A DNA stretch of 64,000 nucleotides from contig CAISLN010000006.1 of NCBI GenBank assembly GCA_903886275.1, positions 1-64,000 on the forward strand, read 5' to 3'. The notes beneath the pieces were generated by a model. The model saw nothing but the letters and a program-made list of their open reading frames with translations, was not told the origin of the DNA and did no database searches. This DNA comes from an uncultured beta proteobacterium (GTDB lineage: Bacteria > Pseudomonadota > Gammaproteobacteria > Burkholderiales > Burkholderiaceae_C). How positions within the stretch are numbered: the stretch's first letter is position 1; each line of letters begins with the position of its first letter. Positions 25,912 to 35,451 of this stretch are shown here, one piece after another. Both the position numbers and the translations under genes were made by a program.

Positions 25912-26776
25912 GTTGTTGCTGGCCGCGTTGCTGTTGTGGGGCAGCGCGCTGCAGGCTCAGAGCGCGCCCGAAGCGTCCGGCGAAGAGGCAGCCCTGCAGG
26001 TCTGGCGCCAACAATTTGCCCAGGAGGTGGAGCGCCGACTGGAGCTGCCGGTGCAGGCGCAGCAGGCCTATATGGCGCTGCTGCAACAGGCACTCAGCGC
26101 AGCGGGCGTTACCGACAGCAGCCCCCAGGCCTATGTGCTGGTGGACCGCAGCGCGCAGGTGCAGGCGGCCTTTGTGCTGGTGCGCACCAGTGACGCCGCG
26201 CTGCATTGGCTGGGTGCCAGCCCCGTGTCCACCGGCAAGCCCGGAAGCTACAACCACTTTGTCACGCCGCTGGGCGTGTTTGCCCACAGCCTGGACAACC
26301 CGGACTTTCGTGCCCAGGGCACCTTCAACGAGAACCACATTCGCGGCTATGGCCTGCGCGGCATGCGCGTGTTTGATTTCGGCTGGCAGGACGCATTGCG
26401 CGGCTGGGGCAAGGGTGGCATCAGCCCGATGCGGCTGCAAATGCATGCCACCGATCCCAACCGCTTGGAGGGCCGCCTAGGGACGGTGCAGTCCGAGGGC
26501 TGCGTGCGCATCCCTGCCAGCCTGAACCGTTTTTTGGACCTGCATGGTGTGCTGGACCGCGACTACGAAGCGGCCTTGGCCGCCGGCGACAAGCTGTGGG
26601 TGGTGCGACCCGGCAGGCCCCTGCTGCCCTGGCTGGGCCGCTATTTGGTGGTGATCGATTCGCAGGCGCCGCAGCGCCCGGAATGGTCTACGCAGCAGAG
26701 CGCTTTGCGTGCGCTTACGGCCGCGGCGCATCCACGCCATAGGCCTGCATCAGCAGCGCCTCGTCTTCCTTGCTGA
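25904..26776 (+). CDS. L,D-transpeptidase (YkuD family)
   Basis: The 290-aa protein has a signal peptide (MSRLLLAALLLWGSALQAQS) and a catalytic YkuD domain whose motif reads HATDPNRLEGRLGTVQSEGC followed by VRIP, with the nucleophile Cys200 and the upstream His. Such enzymes crosslink peptidoglycan 3-3, attach lipoproteins or modify stem peptides. The start overlaps the efflux permease by 8 bases, so it is the last gene of that operon; a wall-remodelling function tied to the pump is inference. The last 62 bases overlap the end of the convergent gene on the minus strand, so its final ~20 residues (RHRPASAAPRLPC) may be a recent extension. Confidence 0.87.
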
Positions 26777-27818
26777 GCTTGCCCTCGGCGCGGTAGACCA
26801 GCGCGGTCATCACCGCACCGGTTTGTACCGGACGGTCCTCGGGCTCACCTAGGCCACTGTCGCTGTTCCACTCCTTGGGGAACTTGGGCCACCAGCAGGT
26901 GCCTTGGCTGATCATGTGTATCCAATAGCTGCTGATGCCTTCCATGGTTTCCAGGCAAAACTGGTTGGCGCTGCGCATGCCGCAGAAGGTGGTGGATGTA
27001 TGGCGAATATGTTTGGGAATTCCGTTGTTGCCGGGGCCGTCTTCCATGTAGCGGCGGATGTATTCCCAGTTGTAGGTCGTCTGCATTTCGGCCAAGGCAT
27101 TCACGCCAACAAAGATGGTGTCCTCGCCCTTGCAACTGGTGTCATGGGGGTCGTCTGCAGGATGGTGCAAAACCAAGCAAGTGCCTCCCGGGCGAAACGC
27201 CTTGTTCGTGCGCTTGAAAAACGGATCGTAGGGCAGCCAATTGAGATTGGCCACCATGCGATCCCAGTCCAGCACCGCATTGCCGCCGCAGTCGTCAGGG
27301 CGCAGCACATACACCTTGCGTGTCTTGCGGTTGAAGCGGATGCGTCCGCGCAGGGGGTGATAGAACAGGGTGAAGCCGCCCATTTTCCAGAGCATGTGGT
27401 AAAGAACAAAGGAAAAGCATGCGCCGAATGGAAATGCCAACGACCAAGCGAACACTATGTCCCCCCAATCCCAGTTGCCAATATCGGAGGGGCCATAAAT
27501 GATGAGGTGGTCAAACAGCAGTGGATGCACTCCCATTCCGTACCAAAAACTAACGCCAAAGAGTGCACACAAAAGAATCCAACCTAGAATAAAAATAATC
27601 GACCACTGGTTATCTGAGTCCGGACTCACTATCTCCAAATAGGCGTCGTTCTGTGCGTAGGCTGTACGACCTAAAAGCGAGAATTCACCGTCCACATGAA
27701 CCGCTTCCTTTTTTGGGTAACCCAACTTGCTTTGGGGCTGATCTAGCAGCAGTGTTTTACGGGCAGATGCCACTGAACGCTGGGCAAGGCGATGGTATAT
27801 CCATTCGTAAGGAAACAT
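26715..27818 (-). CDS. DUF6708-type membrane protein, T6SS-associated
   Basis: The 367-aa protein has two hydrophobic helices (residues ~72-94 and ~121-143) and a long soluble C-terminal part with many aromatic residues (DWDRMVANLNWLPYDPFFKR and later NWEYIRRYMEDG). The FYHPLRGRIRFNRKTRKVYV segment matches what I know of DUF6708 proteins encoded next to T6SS effectors. It lies 13 bases downstream of the VasX-like effector gene, so it is the last gene of the vgrG cluster. A role as immunity or accessory membrane factor is inference. Its 3' end overlaps the convergent L,D-transpeptidase gene by 62 bases. Confidence 0.7.
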   Translation of the reverse strand: MFPYEWIYHRLAQRSVASARKTLLLDQPQSKLGYPKKEAVHVDGEFSLLGRTAYAQNDAYLEIVSPDSDNQWSIIFILGWILLCALFGVSFWYGMGVHPLLFDHLIIYGPSDIGNWDWGDIVFAWSLAFPFGACFSFVLYHMLWKMGGFTLFYHPLRGRIRFNRKTRKVYVLRPDDCGGNAVLDWDRMVANLNWLPYDPFFKRTNKAFRPGGTCLVLHHPADDPHDTSCKGEDTIFVGVNALAEMQTTYNWEYIRRYMEDGPGNNGIPKHIRHTSTTFCGMRSANQFCLETMEGISSYWIHMISQGTCWWPKFPKEWNSDSGLGEPEDRPVQTGAVMTALVYRAEGKLSKEDEALLMQAYGVDAPRP

Positions 27819-27831
27819 GGTGATGTCCCGC

Positions 27832-30582
27832 CTAGTTCAGCGCAGCCACTGCATTGGCCTGGGCTTGCAAGGTGTCCCACAAGTTCTTGTGGATGGGGTC
27901 TTTGCCTTGGCGCTCTTTGTTTAAGGGGTTGTCTTTTAGCCAAACCAGCCAGTCTGCCTCTTTCAGATACATCACGGCTATTGTGGTGACAACGGCGATG
28001 ACGGCGCCTATTAGCGTGATTGTGGCGCCCATACCAATGATGATGTTGGCAAGGAGGGAGCCACCTTCCATGACAAGGGTGTAGGAGCCAGCTAAAGCAA
28101 GCGCTGTTCCAAATGCACTCGCATATTGCATCCTCGAAAGCGCATTCAAGCCCCTTTCTGAGTTTGTTCGCGCATCCCAAATGTCCAACGCCATAGAAAT
28201 CGCTGCCGCAGGCGCCAAAAACTTCAGTGCAGCAATGCGCAAGCTACGCAGGTGCGCCACTTGCAGTGCGTCAGCTTTGACGGCAAACGTTGGATCCCTA
28301 TATACATCCATCCCCCTCACCCCCTTGTAAATCGTTTCCTCATAGGCCTTGGCCCGGTAGTCCAGCACACTGCCTATGGCTTGCAGGGTTTGGCTCACCA
28401 TCTCGGTGCTGGTGCGCAGGTCGCGCTTCACCCCGGTTTGTATGCCCTTGAATAGGCCAAACAGCATGTCAAAAGATGCACCTAGCAAAGCCGACCGGCT
28501 GCCCGGCACGGCGCCCAGGGCGCGTGTGGCCACCATGGTCCTTGCCTCTCTTTGAATGGCCTGTGCAGCCTGGTTGAGGCGCTCTGCTTCTTTCACTGCG
28601 GCCCCAATGGTCTTGGCATGCTGCTGCGCGGTGCTGCCCAATGTGGCCGTTGCCTGTAGCGCCAGAAAGCTGGCAATGCGCGCCTCGACTTGGGTGGCGG
28701 GTAGGCCGCTGATGGTCTGCATGGTTTTGAGTCCCAACAAACTGCCCACGGTGCCCAGCCAGGCATTCTTTTTCAGAAAGCCACTTTCGCTGATGGCAGG
28801 GTAGGCCTCCATGAATCCGATGAACTTGTCGCTCAAGGCCAGCTTGGAGCTTTGGATTTTTAGTTTTTCTGTGAGCCAGTCGATGATGGGCGTGCTCGGG
28901 TCGGGTGCAATGGAGGTAGGTGCGTTGGCAGCATTGGCATAGTTGATCTGAAGTTGTTTGTTGCCCCCGCTTAAGGTCAGCGCCATCAGGGTGTTGCCTG
29001 TGAGCGCGGCATCGGCCAGCCACCGGTGACCGACAGCGTTATCGCTCACATGGCTGATGGCGAGTGCGGCGGCCTGGGCCAGTTCGACAGCGCCACCGCG
29101 CGAGGCCACATTTTTGTCACTGGTGTTGTACAGGGCCAAAGCCCTTGTGTGCAGGTCTTGGCCCAGCCATGCCACATGGTCTTGGCCCAGCGCGTTTTGA
29201 AGTGCCTGGGTCTCATCGAGTTTGCTTTGTCTGGCCTTGGTGACGGCATCGGCCGTTTGCTGGTCAAACAGCTCAGTCCACTTGTTGTCCATCTCCTCCA
29301 GGCCTGCTTTCTGCTGCTTTTCTTTGAAGTCTTTTTGACTCTTCACTAGCGCTTTGCGGTGCGTTTCTATACGGTCAAAGTATTCCTGCGTGGACTCGTT
29401 GGGGTGGCGCATGGGCTGGCTGGTGAGCGATGTTTTTTGCACATACTCGGCCGCGCGCTTTGCGTGCGCTTCGGACTTGGCAACCAGCCCTTTCTTGATG
29501 GTTTCGCGCATGTTTTGTGCAACAAAGGCGGTTTGAAAGGCCCACTCGTTGCTGACCTTGGGGCCCAGACCTGCGGCGTGCTCTATTTGCCATTGAGGGA
29601 ATCCGGCGGCGGCTTCTGTCTGCTGATGGCCCAGCTCTTGGGCGATGCCAAAGCTGTCTTCACAGGCCACCACTGCGCCACCCTTGGCTTGCAGAAGTTC
29701 GGCCATTTTGTCGAGGCGGCTGCCGTGGCGGCCTTTGTAGTTGCCGTAGTCGCGCGGCACGGGGCTTCCACGCATGACCCAGAATTTTCCCTTTGGGGGT
29801 CTTTCTACGGCTTGGGCGCCATCTTGGGCGACCACCGCGTTCGAGGGCAATTCTTCAAACCAACGCTGGCCGTTAACCTCCCAATAGCGGGCGACCTCGC
29901 CTTGGCCCCATTCCCGCTCCGGTAGCGAAGAACCCATCACGCCATACAGCAAAGACTCACTGGCATCGCGCACCGTCTCGCTTTTCAGGGCCGCAAATTC
30001 CATCACCTGGGTGTTGAGTTGGCCGGGTTGGGTGCTGTCTTTTTGGGCCTTGTTGCCATCGGCCCAGCCTGAGACATCGAACGCCTGCATGTATTTGGCA
30101 GGGTCGGCCTTGAGGGTGGCGTTGAAGTGCTCGGGATCCATCGGGTCGGCGCTGAATACGTAGTACACCTTTTCAACGGTCTTGACCGCATCGACCCATA
30201 CCAGGCTCATGTTGGAAGGGCGGTCGTCCACCGCGCAGGCCTTGTGGGGCTTGGCCTGGGCAGGTGCGTCGATGTTGAACTCGCTCAAATAGCCATGCGG
30301 GTGCACCACATAGCCCTTCCATGCATCCGCAACCACCGGTGCGCTGCGTTTGACGTGGACGTACAGGTAGCCCGGGCGCAGCATGCGCAGGTTGTAGGCG
30401 GCATTTTTCAGTGCCACGCCACCGGGATGGGCGCGCAGGTTGCCGCCAGGCGCCAGTTGCTTGAGTGCGGCCATGTGCGTTGCATCGCGGCTGTAAGCCA
30501 CGCCGTAGCGGGTGAAGAGCAGGGGCAGGCCTTTGCGGTTGCAGTTGGCGCAGGGTGTGGGGCAGGTTCCAGGTGTTGACAT
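27832..30582 (-). CDS. T6SS effector, VasX/BTH_I2691-like pore-former
   Basis: The 916-aa product starts MSTPGTCPTPCANCNRKGLP, with a Cys-rich head and then LLFTRYGVAYSRD. This is the N-terminal signature of VasX-type T6SS effectors (C-x2-C-x3-GLPxLxxRYxV). The middle is a long soluble, partly coiled region. The end carries hydrophobic helices near residues 787-802, 820-838 and 844-872 (IIIGMGATITLIGAVIAVVT), as in colicin-like pore formers. The toxin probably acts on the target cell membrane. It is encoded after vgrG and a DUF4123 gene, the standard delivery and chaperone context. The ATG at 30582 was chosen because homologous sequence begins there; the frame is open ~240 bases further upstream without family features. 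Confidence 0.82.
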   Translation of the reverse strand: MSTPGTCPTPCANCNRKGLPLLFTRYGVAYSRDATHMAALKQLAPGGNLRAHPGGVALKNAAYNLRMLRPGYLYVHVKRSAPVVADAWKGYVVHPHGYLSEFNIDAPAQAKPHKACAVDDRPSNMSLVWVDAVKTVEKVYYVFSADPMDPEHFNATLKADPAKYMQAFDVSGWADGNKAQKDSTQPGQLNTQVMEFAALKSETVRDASESLLYGVMGSSLPEREWGQGEVARYWEVNGQRWFEELPSNAVVAQDGAQAVERPPKGKFWVMRGSPVPRDYGNYKGRHGSRLDKMAELLQAKGGAVVACEDSFGIAQELGHQQTEAAAGFPQWQIEHAAGLGPKVSNEWAFQTAFVAQNMRETIKKGLVAKSEAHAKRAAEYVQKTSLTSQPMRHPNESTQEYFDRIETHRKALVKSQKDFKEKQQKAGLEEMDNKWTELFDQQTADAVTKARQSKLDETQALQNALGQDHVAWLGQDLHTRALALYNTSDKNVASRGGAVELAQAAALAISHVSDNAVGHRWLADAALTGNTLMALTLSGGNKQLQINYANAANAPTSIAPDPSTPIIDWLTEKLKIQSSKLALSDKFIGFMEAYPAISESGFLKKNAWLGTVGSLLGLKTMQTISGLPATQVEARIASFLALQATATLGSTAQQHAKTIGAAVKEAERLNQAAQAIQREARTMVATRALGAVPGSRSALLGASFDMLFGLFKGIQTGVKRDLRTSTEMVSQTLQAIGSVLDYRAKAYEETIYKGVRGMDVYRDPTFAVKADALQVAHLRSLRIAALKFLAPAAAISMALDIWDARTNSERGLNALSRMQYASAFGTALALAGSYTLVMEGGSLLANIIIGMGATITLIGAVIAVVTTIAVMYLKEADWLVWLKDNPLNKERQGKDPIHKNLWDTLQAQANAVAALN

Positions 30583-30634
30583 AGTGGTGTGGCTGTGCAG
30601 CAAGTGGTGGGTGCAATAGGAGCTGGCGCGAGGC

Positions 30635-31736
30635 CTAAGCGACTTCCAAAAAGGCCTTGCCAAAGCCGCTATCCGGATGGCTTTGCATATGGCTCTGGAT
30701 GGCCCGCAAGCGCGCCACTTGGGCGGGCTCTGTCCATGCAATGGGCAGGTGCTGCGTGGACGGGGTGCCGGTGCCGATCCAGGTGCACAGTGCAAAGTCC
30801 ACCAGATCCTGGCCTTTGAGGCCATGCGTTGCTCCGTCTGTCAGCAAGCCATCCATCTGGTTGGCGTTGGGCTGGTAGGGCCCGGGCAGGCCCATGTCGT
30901 CGAAGGCGCGCCAGGCCTGGTTGCCGGCCATGCTGGAGTGGGCCTGATGCCACTGGGTGTTGCTCAACAGGCGGGTGATGGTGGGTGGCGTGCTTGCGCT
31001 TTGCAGGTATTTTTCGCGTTCGGCCTGTACCGCTTCTTTGCCAGGGCGCAGCGCGATAAACCACTCCGATGCCACCGTTTGCAGGCTCCTGTTCGAGCGG
31101 CCCTCAAGGGGTTTACCCCATTGCCTTGGCACAGCCCACCACTGATGCACCGGCCCCATCCAGAGGACGCGGGCGACCAAGCCGATTCCATACGGCTTGC
31201 ATGACGCGTGGGTCCTGGTAGCGAAACAGATAGTCGCGTTCGAATGCAGGGTCTGTATCCCTGGGTTCCGGCCGTTTTTGCAGGCCCAGTTGCACCCAAT
31301 GCTCTGCCACCGATGCGGCCAGATCGTCTGCTTGGCCCCAAATCACAGCCGAAAAGTGATGGGGAACCAGTCGCTGTTCACTGGCGTGACAAGCTTGCGC
31401 GACACACAGGCGCAGCCAGTGCAGCAGGGCATGCGCGTCTGGATCTGTGAGGTTTGTCAACTGCTCCGGTGGGATCGCAATGAGCTGCGGTGCCTCGTCG
31501 GGCTGGTTCAAAAAATAGCCATCGGGCACAGGGATACGGCTTTTGGCCAAGGCAGCCAGGCTTGCTTGCAGCGCTTGGGCCAAAGGGTTTTCGTTCCAGC
31601 TATTGAGCACCACGCAGGCGCCAAGACCTTGTTGGGCATTCTGGCCGAGCATGTGTATCAGCTGGTCTATCAGCGCGCATCGCGACGCACTGAGTTCCAA
31701 ACCGATCTCATCCAGGGCAATGGTTTCTTCTGCCAT
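30635..31736 (-). pseudogene. DUF4123 T6SS effector chaperone, frameshifted
   Basis: The N-terminal half (31736 down to 31113) reads through the DUF4123 core: CALIDQLIHML, then DYLFRYQDPRVMQAVWNRLG, then off-frame residues and a stop. The expected continuation of the domain, LWMGPVHQWWAVPRQWGK, is in another frame (30635-31180) and runs to the natural end. A single extra base near 31170-31180 (around CTTGGTCGCC on the coding strand) explains the break: removing one G gives WNRL-VARVLWMGPVHQWW. DUF4123 proteins load specific effectors onto VgrG, here presumably the VasX-like toxin encoded 52 bases downstream. It could be a true mutation, a sequencing error or, less likely, programmed frameshifting. 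Confidence 0.78.
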
Positions 31737-31776
31737 CACAAGGTCCTTTGCTTGCTTGGGTTCATGGCCTGCCGCA

Positions 31777-34383
31777 TCACCTGGCCACCGATCCTGCGCC
31801 GCCGGCACTGGCTGCTTGGGACGCCACTTTGCAACCGGCGGTCAACACCGGCAATACCACCGGCCTGCTCTTGGGTCCCTCCATAGCAATGGAGGCGGCG
31901 TTCATGTCCCACACGCCTGCCGTGCCATGCGTGAGGTTGGCGTTCAGGATGCTGAAGCTGCCCCCTGCGTTGATGCTGAGTTCTTCCTCGGCGCTCAGGG
32001 TGATGTTCTCAGCGGTCTCGGTGATGCTGATCTTGGACAGGATGTGGATGCCTTGGTCCAGCGCGTTGACTTCGATACGTCCACCCCAGGACATCAGCTT
32101 GATACCGGTTTGGTACGCAAAGATGCGCACAGCCTCTTTGGCGCTGACCAGAAAACTTTTGGCGCTGCTGATGCTGGTGTGGCCGCCGCTGGTGAGGGCG
32201 TGGTGGCGCCCGCTGTGCTGGTGCGTGCTGCCGGGGGTGGTGGAGGCAATGCCGGCCGGGCTGGCGATGACGATGTGCGGCTCTGCCAGCTCGGGGAACT
32301 TGCCAGCCTCAGCGGCTGGGCCCTTGACGGCGTCGTTCTGTTTTTGGAGGTCCTTGGCCACATCGCCCTGGTCGGTGGCGTCCTGCGCCAGATGCTGCGC
32401 GGCCACATCGCCCAGACTTGCATGCTGGGCCTGCGCTTGACTCAAGCGGGCCGTGGTTTCACCCATGTCTTTGGCGTGGGCCTGCGCGTTCGGTCTTGCT
32501 TCGGTGCTGATCAGCAAACCGTCCTTGGCTCGGATGGCCCCATGGCCATCGGTGCGCAGCTCAAAGCCTTCGCCGCGTGCATCCTTGCGACCGGCGTGGT
32601 CTTCGATGCGGGTGAGGTGACCCAGACTCAAGCTGCTGTGTTGGTGGTCGCTCTTGAGCTGGGCCTGGATCTTTTGCTCGGTGTCGTCGAGCACCAGATG
32701 GTTGCTGCGCCCTGCTGCGCTATTGCCGCCACCGGGAACCAGTTCACGGCTTCTGAAGCCCGACAGGGCCTGCTGGTCGGGCAGGCTCCAGGGCGGCTGG
32801 TTCAGTGCGTTGAACAGCCGGCCCTTCACAAAAGGCAGGTCCGGGTCGCCCCCCAAAAAGTCCACCAGCACCTCTTCGCCAATGCGCGGCAGATGCATGG
32901 CACCGAGCTGGTTGCCGGCCCAGGCGCTGGAGACGCGCACCCAGCAGGAGCTGTTCTGATTGCTTTGGCCGTAGCGGTCCCAGGGGAATTGCAGCTTGAT
33001 GCGGCCCAGGCTATCCGTATACATATTGCTCTCGGCGGTGTCGGCAGCAGGTCCCACCACCAAGGCAGTTTCAGGCCCGCCGGTCTTGGGTTTGTGCTGG
33101 GTAGCCACAGGGCGCAGGGCCTCGGAAGTGGGCTGCACCATAAAGCTCACCTCAACGCGCCATTGCCCGGTGAGCCGCTGCACATCCGATAACGCCACCA
33201 CAGCATTGCGCTGCGTGTCCTCGCTGACGTTCTCGATCACCCACTGCGTATCCAACACGATGTACTCCGCATTGGCCTTCTCCTGCGGATGCCCGGTCAA
33301 TGTGAAGGTGCAGCCCGGAACGATGCCGCGTACATGGCCCACACCCTGCGCGCGCAGTCCACCCTGGCGCAGGGCCTGCATGCGCAGACGTGCCAGATGC
33401 CCGCCCTGCTCCTCGGTCTGGTTGGCCTGCTTGTCGGCACCCCGGTTGGGCTGGCTGTAGTCGCTGCCACCCACGCCTGCCTTGTCTCCGCGCCACAGAT
33501 AGACCTCCTGCTTTGCCTGCCCGGTCTTGCGCGGTGCGGCCGCACCTGCAGCCAGCGTTGCACGGGGCCGCGTGTAGTCGTATTCGCGGGACGCATAGCT
33601 GCCGCTGGTGAGCGCATCCACCGGGCTAAAGCCGTGGATGTATTCGCGGTCTATTTTGTGGCCCAGCGGATAAAAGGGAATCTGGTGGTACGCACTGACG
33701 CCCTGATCTTCCTGTGTGACCTGAAACGCGCCATTGTGGTCGCTCCAAATCAGGCGATGCACACCAGCGCCGTGCTGGAAGTAATACGAAATGCCCCACT
33801 CCTGCATCAGCCTTGTGATGAATTCAAAGTCGGTCTCGTTGTATTGAACCTGGTAGTCGCGCTTTGGATAGCTTTCGATAAGACGCTTGGTGGCGGCAAA
33901 ACGATAGTCCGATAGCACCGCCTCTATCACTTCCACTGGCGTCTGGTTCTGGAACACCTTGCAGTCGGTACTCAGCGTGGCCAGATGCAACCAGGGCCGC
34001 AGCGTCAACTCATACAAAGCGTGGCGACTGTCTTCACCTATAAAACGCGCTTCCACGATCAGCCCGGAGATCTCGCGCACCCCCGCACCCTGGTTGGCCG
34101 CAGCACCACCGGGCATGCCCGGCACAAACAAACCATGGCCTTCGAGCTCTATGCAGCAGGTCAGCTCCAGCCCGACAAAGGCGTCGAGATCGAAGTTGGA
34201 ACCGGCGCCCGCCATGAAGTTCAGGGCGTCGGGCGTCTGCAGGGTCAGTCGGTATTCGAATAGCGCGTTGACGCCTTCCGAACCTTCGAGCTTGAGTGGA
34301 ACCAGCGCGGGCAGGCCGGCCACTATGGGAATAGCGGGGCTTTTTACGGTGAGGGCACGAGGTGCATGGAATAAACCAGTCAT
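31777..34383 (-). CDS. vgrG: T6SS spike protein VgrG with DUF2345 extension
   Basis: The 868-aa protein has the gp27-like base (FEYRLTLQTPDALNFMAGAG, ISGLIVEARFIGEDSRHALY, and DFEFITRLMQEWGISYYFQH). The gp5 OB-fold follows near residue 465 (DSLGRIKLQFPWDRYGQSNQ), with the typical SAWAGNQLGAMHLPRIGEEV. A DUF2345 region begins near 615 (ELRTDGHGAIRAKDGLLIST) and continues to about 790. It is an evolved spike that carries cargo. No other core T6SS genes lie in the window, so this is an orphan vgrG island using a T6SS encoded elsewhere. The start has CGGAG nine bases upstream. Confidence 0.93.
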   Translation of the reverse strand: MTGLFHAPRALTVKSPAIPIVAGLPALVPLKLEGSEGVNALFEYRLTLQTPDALNFMAGAGSNFDLDAFVGLELTCCIELEGHGLFVPGMPGGAAANQGAGVREISGLIVEARFIGEDSRHALYELTLRPWLHLATLSTDCKVFQNQTPVEVIEAVLSDYRFAATKRLIESYPKRDYQVQYNETDFEFITRLMQEWGISYYFQHGAGVHRLIWSDHNGAFQVTQEDQGVSAYHQIPFYPLGHKIDREYIHGFSPVDALTSGSYASREYDYTRPRATLAAGAAAPRKTGQAKQEVYLWRGDKAGVGGSDYSQPNRGADKQANQTEEQGGHLARLRMQALRQGGLRAQGVGHVRGIVPGCTFTLTGHPQEKANAEYIVLDTQWVIENVSEDTQRNAVVALSDVQRLTGQWRVEVSFMVQPTSEALRPVATQHKPKTGGPETALVVGPAADTAESNMYTDSLGRIKLQFPWDRYGQSNQNSSCWVRVSSAWAGNQLGAMHLPRIGEEVLVDFLGGDPDLPFVKGRLFNALNQPPWSLPDQQALSGFRSRELVPGGGNSAAGRSNHLVLDDTEQKIQAQLKSDHQHSSLSLGHLTRIEDHAGRKDARGEGFELRTDGHGAIRAKDGLLISTEARPNAQAHAKDMGETTARLSQAQAQHASLGDVAAQHLAQDATDQGDVAKDLQKQNDAVKGPAAEAGKFPELAEPHIVIASPAGIASTTPGSTHQHSGRHHALTSGGHTSISSAKSFLVSAKEAVRIFAYQTGIKLMSWGGRIEVNALDQGIHILSKISITETAENITLSAEEELSINAGGSFSILNANLTHGTAGVWDMNAASIAMEGPKSRPVVLPVLTAGCKVASQAASAGGAGSVAR

Positions 34384-34806
34384 ACAAACTCCGTTGGCTG
34401 CGTCGCATCGTAAACGCGACGATGCGACAAGGAAACAAATGGGCTTTTGCAGGTCAGAGCGACCTGGGGAGATGTATGTAGTGGCGCCGCATGATGGTCA
34501 GAAGCGCAACGGGTCCGCTTCATTCGATGCGCTAGGGCTTGCCCTCTGCATGAATGATTAACAGAAGGTCAGCGCGGATTATAGGAAGCGTAACAGCCAG
34601 TCGTTTGCGCCACCCTCACGCGTTGGCCAGTGCAGCCTGGCGGTGGCCGGTGATGCCGTAAACGCAGCGCCATCATGCGCCTGAGCTATTGGCGCCAACT
34701 TCACGCAAACTTCACAATCCACGGTAGGCGAAACAAGGCGGTTCGCGTTGTAGGTGAAGGGTTTCAAATGTTTGAAGTCACCGTCTACTACCCAACAGGA
34801 ATAATC
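34384..34806. other. Intergenic region between vgrG and an exported protein gene
   Basis: These 423 bases are bounded by two divergent genes and should hold both promoters. Visible structures are a 9-bp stem hairpin GTCGCATCG/CGATGCGAC (34402-34410 with 34420-34428) just upstream of vgrG, and an 8-bp direct repeat AACTTCAC at 34697-34704 and 34708-34715. The 11-base spacing of the latter resembles tandem sites of OmpR/PhoB-type regulators. I see no convincing gene. Confidence 0.55.
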
Positions 34807-35223
34807 ATGAAGTCTCCAGTCCGCGCCCTCGTTATCGCCCTTGGTTTGTTTTGTGCCGCAGGCGCATTCGCGCAAACTGCAGCACCCGCCATCAAGGCAG
34901 CAACTCCAGTGGCAGCACCGGTAGCCGTTGCATCACCTGCAGCGCCAGCTTCGTCGGCAGTTGCCGTCAAGCCTGTTGTCAAGGCCGCAACTCCAGTGGC
35001 AGCGCCTGCTTCGTCAGCCGCCGTCAAGCCTGTGGCCAAGGCCGCCACTGCGGTTGCCGCCGGCGGCGGTGACGGCAAGGTCTGGGTCAACACCAAGTCC
35101 AAGGTTTACCATTGCGAAGGCACCAAGTCTTACGGCACGACCAAGGTGGGTGAGTACATGACCGAAGCCGACGCCAAGGCCAAGGGCAACCATGGCATCC
35201 AAGGCAAGAGCTGCGCCAAATAA
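34807..35223 (+). CDS. Exported Ala/Pro-rich protein with small C-terminal domain
   Basis: The 138-aa precursor has a signal peptide (MKSPVRALVIALGLFCAAGA, cleavage after AFA). A low-complexity spacer of repeated KAATPVAAP and ASSAVAVKPV units follows to about residue 90. The ~45-residue C-terminal domain reads VWVNTKSKVYHCEGTKSYGT then KVGEYMTEADAKAKGNHGIQ and ends GKSCAK. It has two Cys, and the YHC...YG.T..G.YMTEADA pattern is shared by several small exported proteins. The spacer looks like a flexible cell-wall-spanning linker. The function is unknown. A strong terminator follows at 35251-35275. Confidence 0.78.
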   Translation: MKSPVRALVIALGLFCAAGAFAQTAAPAIKAATPVAAPVAVASPAAPASSAVAVKPVVKAATPVAAPASSAAVKPVAKAATAVAAGGGDGKVWVNTKSKVYHCEGTKSYGTTKVGEYMTEADAKAKGNHGIQGKSCAK

Positions 35224-35250
35224 TGGACGCATAGCTGATGGCAAAAAAAG

Positions 35251-35275
35251 GGGCGCCTCTGGCGCCCTTTTTTTT
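35251..35275. terminator. Rho-independent terminator
   Basis: GGGCGCC-TCT-GGCGCCC is followed by eight T's, 27 bases after the stop of the exported Ala-rich protein gene. A run of A's on the left side would let it work on the minus strand too. Confidence 0.9.
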
Positions 35276-35451
35276 GCGCCAAGAACATGCGCGCTTGTGA
35301 ATGTGTTGTTACTTCAGACAATACATCGGGCGTTATGTTTAGCTGGAGCGCAAAACAACAAGCCCTCACCTTGCAATTTACTATTGTTTGCGTATCATGC
35401 TAATAGTTGTCCGCTGTGCGGATTCACGCATTTCAAGAATCAAGGTGATTT

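Noticed and set aside
34579-34875. 98-codon minus-strand frame opposite the exported Ala-rich protein
   Set aside because: It runs across the promoter region and the signal peptide codons of a better-supported gene on the other strand.
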